This document shows, piece after piece, positions 5,044-7,687 of a DNA stretch of 7,687 nucleotides; within the stretch, counting starts at the first letter, position 1, and each line of letters begins with the position of its first letter. The notes beneath the pieces were generated by a model. It did no database searches. It worked only from the letters and a program-made list of their open reading frames with translations, and was not told the origin of the DNA. Origin of the DNA: Spirochaetaceae bacterium (GTDB lineage: Bacteria; Spirochaetota; Spirochaetia; DSM-27196; PXBQ01); the NCBI GenBank assembly GCA_003566875.1, contig PXBQ01000037.1, positions 1-7,687 of the forward strand, in the 5' to 3' direction. Both the position numbers and the translations under genes were made by a program.

Positions 5044-6108
5044 ATGGCGAAAGCAACAACGACCGCCGCGCCGGCGGTCCAGGGAACAAAAAAATCCGGA
5101 GCTCACCGAAAGGAAATGACCGGTCGCCAGAAGGCGGCCGTGTTTCTCATGACGCTCGGCTCCGATATCTCGAGTGAAATATACAAACATCTACGCGAGG
5201 ACGAGATCGAGTCGTTGACGTTCGAGATCGCACGGATGGAAACGGTCGACTCGGAAGACCGCGATAAAGTCTTGATGGAATTCCAGGAGCTCATGATGGC
5301 TCAGGATTTCATTACGACCGGTGGTATCGACTTCGCGCGCGAGCTACTCGAAAAGTCGCTTGGCTCGCAAAAGGCGGTTGACATCATCAACCGGCTGACG
5401 TCGAGCCTGCAGGTGCGACCGTTCGACTTTATCCGACGGACCGACCCGACTCATCTCCTGAACTTTATCCAGACCGAGTATCCGCAGACGATTGCCTTGA
5501 TCCTCGCGTATCTCGAGCCTGAAAAAGCGTCCGTTATCCTGTCGAGCCTGCCGCACGAGATTCAGTCCGACGTCGCGAAACGTGTCGCGACGATGGACCG
5601 GACCTCACCCGAGGTTCTGCGCGAAGTCGAACGTGTGCTCGAGAAGAAACTCTCGACTCTATCGTCTGAGGACTACACGTCGGCGGGTGGCGTCGAGAGC
5701 ATCGTCGAGATTCTGAACCGCGTCGATCGCACGACCGAGAAAACGATCATCGAGACGCTCGAGGAAGAAGACCCGGAACTCGCCGAAGAGATCAAGAAGC
5801 GAATGTTCGTGTTCGAAGATATCGTCATGCTCGACGATCGTGCGATCCAGAAGGTAATGCGCGAAGTGGACCAACAGGAACTCGCGAAGGCGCTCAGATC
5901 GGTCGATACGGAAGTACAAGACAAGATATTCCGCAACATGTCGAAGCGCGCGGCGACGCTACTCAAAGAAGACATGGAGTACATGGGGCCAATCCGCATG
6001 AAGGACGTCGAGGAGTCGCAGCAGAAGATTGTCTCGATCATACGAAAGCTCGAGGAACAGGGCGAAATCGTCGTCGCTCGAGCGGGCGACGACGAGCTTG
6101 TCGTGTAG
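5044..6108 (+). CDS. fliG: FliG, flagellar rotor/switch protein
   Basis: Rotor protein of the C ring: its N domain binds the FliF tail, its middle domain binds FliM, and its C domain meets the stator and receives torque. At 354 aa it has all three domains. The N domain includes GRQKAAVFLMTLG and LTFEIARM. The middle domain carries EYPQTIALIL at 145-154, where the family motif is EHPQ. The hinge is SAGGVE (213-218). The C domain has MFVF at 254-257 and a torque helix with DDRAIQKVMREVDQQELAKAL at 264-284, keeping the charged pattern, then MSKRAATLLKEDMEYMGPIR. An Ala/Thr/Lys-rich tail of about 24 residues precedes the N domain. GGAGG at 5033-5037, inside the end of fliF, is 6 nt from the ATG, so translation is probably coupled. 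Treponema and Borrelia carry two FliG copies; this one sits in the position of the Borrelia flgB-operon copy (FliG2). Confidence 0.97.
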   Translation: MAKATTTAAPAVQGTKKSGAHRKEMTGRQKAAVFLMTLGSDISSEIYKHLREDEIESLTFEIARMETVDSEDRDKVLMEFQELMMAQDFITTGGIDFARELLEKSLGSQKAVDIINRLTSSLQVRPFDFIRRTDPTHLLNFIQTEYPQTIALILAYLEPEKASVILSSLPHEIQSDVAKRVATMDRTSPEVLREVERVLEKKLSTLSSEDYTSAGGVESIVEILNRVDRTTEKTIIETLEEEDPELAEEIKKRMFVFEDIVMLDDRAIQKVMREVDQQELAKALRSVDTEVQDKIFRNMSKRAATLLKEDMEYMGPIRMKDVEESQQKIVSIIRKLEEQGEIVVARAGDDELVV

Positions 6109-6117
6109 GGGTAGATA

Positions 6118-7041
6118 GTGGCGAAGAACGTTTTTCGTTTCGGCGAGACCACTCGGGTCGACCGAAAGGTTTTCATCCCGGCTCCTGAAGACTTTGTGCC
6201 CGAAGCGGCGGCGGTCGACGTGATCGAACCCGAAGAGTATACCGGGCCGACCGCGGACGATCTCAGGCGCGAAGCCGAGTTATTCAGGGAAAGGTGGGAC
6301 GCCGAACGCGAAGCGATGATCGAGGAAGCGCGAGGCGAGGCCGAGCGCATCGTCAAGGAAGCGGAGACTCAGGCGTTCGAGGAAGTGCGGAAGAAGTCCG
6401 AACAGGCTCAACGGACAAAGGCCGACGCTGAAGCCGAAGCGCGGAAGATAATCGAAGACGCCGAGGGAAACGCGGAACGTATCGTCGAAGAAGCCGACGG
6501 AAAAGCCGCTGCCATCGAACGCGACGCGTTCGAGCGTGGGCGCAAAGACGGCGAGGACGCGGGCTTTCAGTCCGGTCAGGCCGAGGTGAACCGGCTCATC
6601 GAGCGGATGCACGTGATCATTAACAAGGCGATCGAACGTCGGAACGAGATCATCGAGGAGTCGGAGTCGCAGGTCATTCACCTCGTGCTCGCGATCGCGA
6701 CCAAGGTTGTAAAGGTGATCTCGGAAAACCAGAAGAACATCGTCGTGAATAACATTGTTCAGTCGCTTCGGAAGCTGCAGGCGAAGTCCGACGTGATTAT
6801 TCGCGTCAATCTGGCCGATCTGAAACTCGCGACCGAGCACACGGAGAATATCCTGGAGGCCGCGGAAAAAGCGCGGAACATCTCCGTCGTCGAAGACACA
6901 ACGGTCGACCCGGGCGGCTGTATCATCGAGACCGACTTCGGCGAGATCGACGCGCGCATCGCGTCGCAGCTGCGCGAAATCGAGGACAAGATCCTCGAGA
7001 TCACGCCGATCCGGACGCGGCCTAAACTACCGAGCGATTGA
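6118..7041 (+). CDS. fliH: FliH, flagellar export ATPase regulator (stator-like)
   Basis: Soluble partner of the export ATPase FliI. FliH dimers hold FliI inactive, link it to the C ring, and resemble the peripheral stalk of F/V-ATPases. The N-terminus (MAKNVFRFGE, then a Pro/Ala-rich stretch) is followed by a long charged coiled coil at about residues 50-155. From about 64 to 151 this region repeats every 11 residues with Ala at two fixed positions, and it ends in four glycines spaced by four (141, 145, 149, 153), the GxxxG ladder typical of FliH. The C-terminal domain has VIHLVLAIATKVVKVISENQ, then VIIRVNLADL and DPGGCIIETDFGEIDARI, the conserved FliI-binding half. At 307 aa it is longer than enteric FliH (about 230), mainly through the coiled coil. 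The GTG start has AGGGG (6107-6111) 6 nt upstream, overlapping the fliG stop. Confidence 0.93.
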   Translation: MAKNVFRFGETTRVDRKVFIPAPEDFVPEAAAVDVIEPEEYTGPTADDLRREAELFRERWDAEREAMIEEARGEAERIVKEAETQAFEEVRKKSEQAQRTKADAEAEARKIIEDAEGNAERIVEEADGKAAAIERDAFERGRKDGEDAGFQSGQAEVNRLIERMHVIINKAIERRNEIIEESESQVIHLVLAIATKVVKVISENQKNIVVNNIVQSLRKLQAKSDVIIRVNLADLKLATEHTENILEAAEKARNISVVEDTTVDPGGCIIETDFGEIDARIASQLREIEDKILEITPIRTRPKLPSD

Positions 7042-7047
7042 TCGCCG

Positions 7048-7060
7048 ACGATCGATCGAC
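7048..7060 (+). repeat. 13-nt sequence also found upstream of flgB
   Basis: ACGATCGATCGAC, containing the self-complementary CGATCGATCG, occurs here between fliH and fliI and identically at 1980-1992 between hslU and flgB, where it fills most of the spacer of the sigma-28-like promoter. The flanks differ in both places. CGATCG is common in this GC-rich sequence, so coincidence is possible. Confidence 0.6.
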
Positions 7061-7061
7061 C

Positions 7062-7081
7062 GGCCCGAGGGAGGGTGGGCC
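7062..7081 (+). promoter_or_regulatory. Hairpin presenting the fliI ribosome-binding site in its loop
   Basis: GGCCC (7062-7066) pairs with GGGCC (7077-7081), and G7067-T7076 can add a wobble pair. The 8-nt loop left, AGGGAGGG (7068-7075), is the Shine-Dalgarno sequence, about 10 nt before the ATG at 7085. An SD held in a loop may be exposed for the ribosome or bound by a regulator. The stem is short, so the effect is uncertain. Confidence 0.45.
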
Positions 7082-7084
7082 AAC

Positions 7085-7687
7085 ATGGGATTTTTCGACA
7101 AATATACCGCGGTCATCGAGAAAACCGAAACAATCAAGCATATCGGGCGGGTGCGTCGCGTACGCGGCATGATGATCGAGAGTTTTGGTCCTCAGGCGGT
7201 CGTCGGTGAACTCTGCCATATTCAACTTTCTGATCGTTCGATCTCGGCGGAGGTTGTCGGGATCGACGGGCGGACCGTTCAACTCATGGCATTTGAACCG
7301 ACCGACGGTATCACGGTCGAGTGTCCGGTTGTCGCGACGGCCGAGTACCTCTCCGTTCCTGTTTCGCGTAAGCTGCTCGGGCGTGTCCTGAACGCGCTCG
7401 GGAAACCGATCGACGGTCGCGGTGAGATCGGCTCGGCGATTCACTACCCGGTCCTGAATCCTGCTCCCGACGTGCTTGAGCGACTTCCGATCAGGTCTCA
7501 GGTCACAACCGGGATTCGCGCTATCGACGGGCTGATTCCGGCCGGAAACGGACAAAGACTCGGGGTTTTTTCCGGGAGCGGCGTCGGGAAGTCGACCGTA
7601 CTCGGAATGATCGCGCGGAACACGTCGGCCGACGTGAACGTGATCGCGTTGATCGGAGAGCGCGGACGTGAGGTCCGCGAGTTCATC
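7085..7687 (+). CDS. fliI: FliI, flagellum-specific export ATPase (N-terminal part, cut by window end)
   Basis: ATPase of the flagellar type III export apparatus, related to the F1 beta subunit. It acts as a hexamer at the inner face of the membrane and helps deliver export substrates. The frame is open from ATG 7085 to the window edge, 201 codons with no stop, so the gene is partial only because the window ends (full length is usually about 440 aa). Residues 1-90 or so form the N-terminal beta-barrel domain (IGRVRRVRGMMIES). LLGRVLNALGKPIDG and TTGIRAIDGLIPAGNGQR lead into Walker A, GSGVGKST at 164-171 (Lys169). LIGERGREVREFI, the start of the type III ATPase signature, is at 189-201. The start is supported by GGAGG (7070-7074) and by MGFFDKYTAVIEKTETI, a plausible N-terminal helix. 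It follows fliH after 43 nt. Confidence 0.96.
   Translation, partial: MGFFDKYTAVIEKTETIKHIGRVRRVRGMMIESFGPQAVVGELCHIQLSDRSISAEVVGIDGRTVQLMAFEPTDGITVECPVVATAEYLSVPVSRKLLGRVLNALGKPIDGRGEIGSAIHYPVLNPAPDVLERLPIRSQVTTGIRAIDGLIPAGNGQRLGVFSGSGVGKSTVLGMIARNTSADVNVIALIGERGREVREFI

Noticed and set aside
7023..7051. Second sigma-28-like site upstream of fliI (TAAA, then GCCGACGA)
   Set aside because: Spacing is 17 nt instead of 15 and only 6 of 8 positions of the -10 match; too weak to call.

Overview
The window is a GC-rich (high 50s percent by eye), fully plus-strand stretch of a bacterial chromosome. It carries the hslVU protease genes followed by the start of a flagellar basal-body operon: hslV-hslU-flgB-flgC-fliE-fliF-fliG-fliH-fliI. 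fliI runs off the right edge. hslV may begin just beyond the left edge. I see no RNA genes, CRISPR arrays, insertion sequences or other mobile elements.

The likely host is a spirochaete. hslVU directly upstream of flgB is the order I know from Borrelia. Bacilli have a similar cluster with codY between hslU and flgB, and codY is absent here. The FlgC, FliG and FliH sequences (for example the FliH opening MAKNVFRFGE and its C-terminal half) also read as spirochaetal. A free-living, GC-rich member of the Spirochaetales fits best, but this is inference from recall and no search was run. In such a host the flagella would be periplasmic.

Layout. 8-1929: hslV and hslU overlap by 4 nt and encode the peptidase and its AAA+ unfoldase. 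1930-2018: an 89-nt gap with a good sigma-28 (FliA)-type promoter match just before flgB. 2019-3239: flgB, flgC and fliE, closely packed, encode the proximal rod and the MS-ring/rod junction. 3240-3335: a 96-nt gap with two mutually exclusive 8-bp hairpins before fliF. 3336-7041: fliF (MS ring), fliG (rotor/switch) and fliH (export ATPase regulator), nearly contiguous. 7042-7084: a 43-nt gap in which the fliI ribosome-binding site lies in a small hairpin loop. 7085-end: the first 201 codons of fliI (export ATPase).

The products work together. FliF forms the MS ring; FliE and FlgB/FlgC build the junction and rod on it; FliG sits on the cytoplasmic face of FliF and receives torque; FliH and FliI energise and regulate export of rod, hook and filament subunits. 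HslVU is a general protease whose place here probably reflects conserved co-transcription, not a flagellar role.

I found no evidence of a new system. The points worth checking are regulatory (the sigma-28-like promoter, the fliE-fliF switchable hairpins, the fliI hairpin and a promoter-like sequence inside fliF) and protein-level (Tyr in place of His in the FliG EHPQ motif, and an 11-residue Ala periodicity leading into a GxxxG ladder in FliH).
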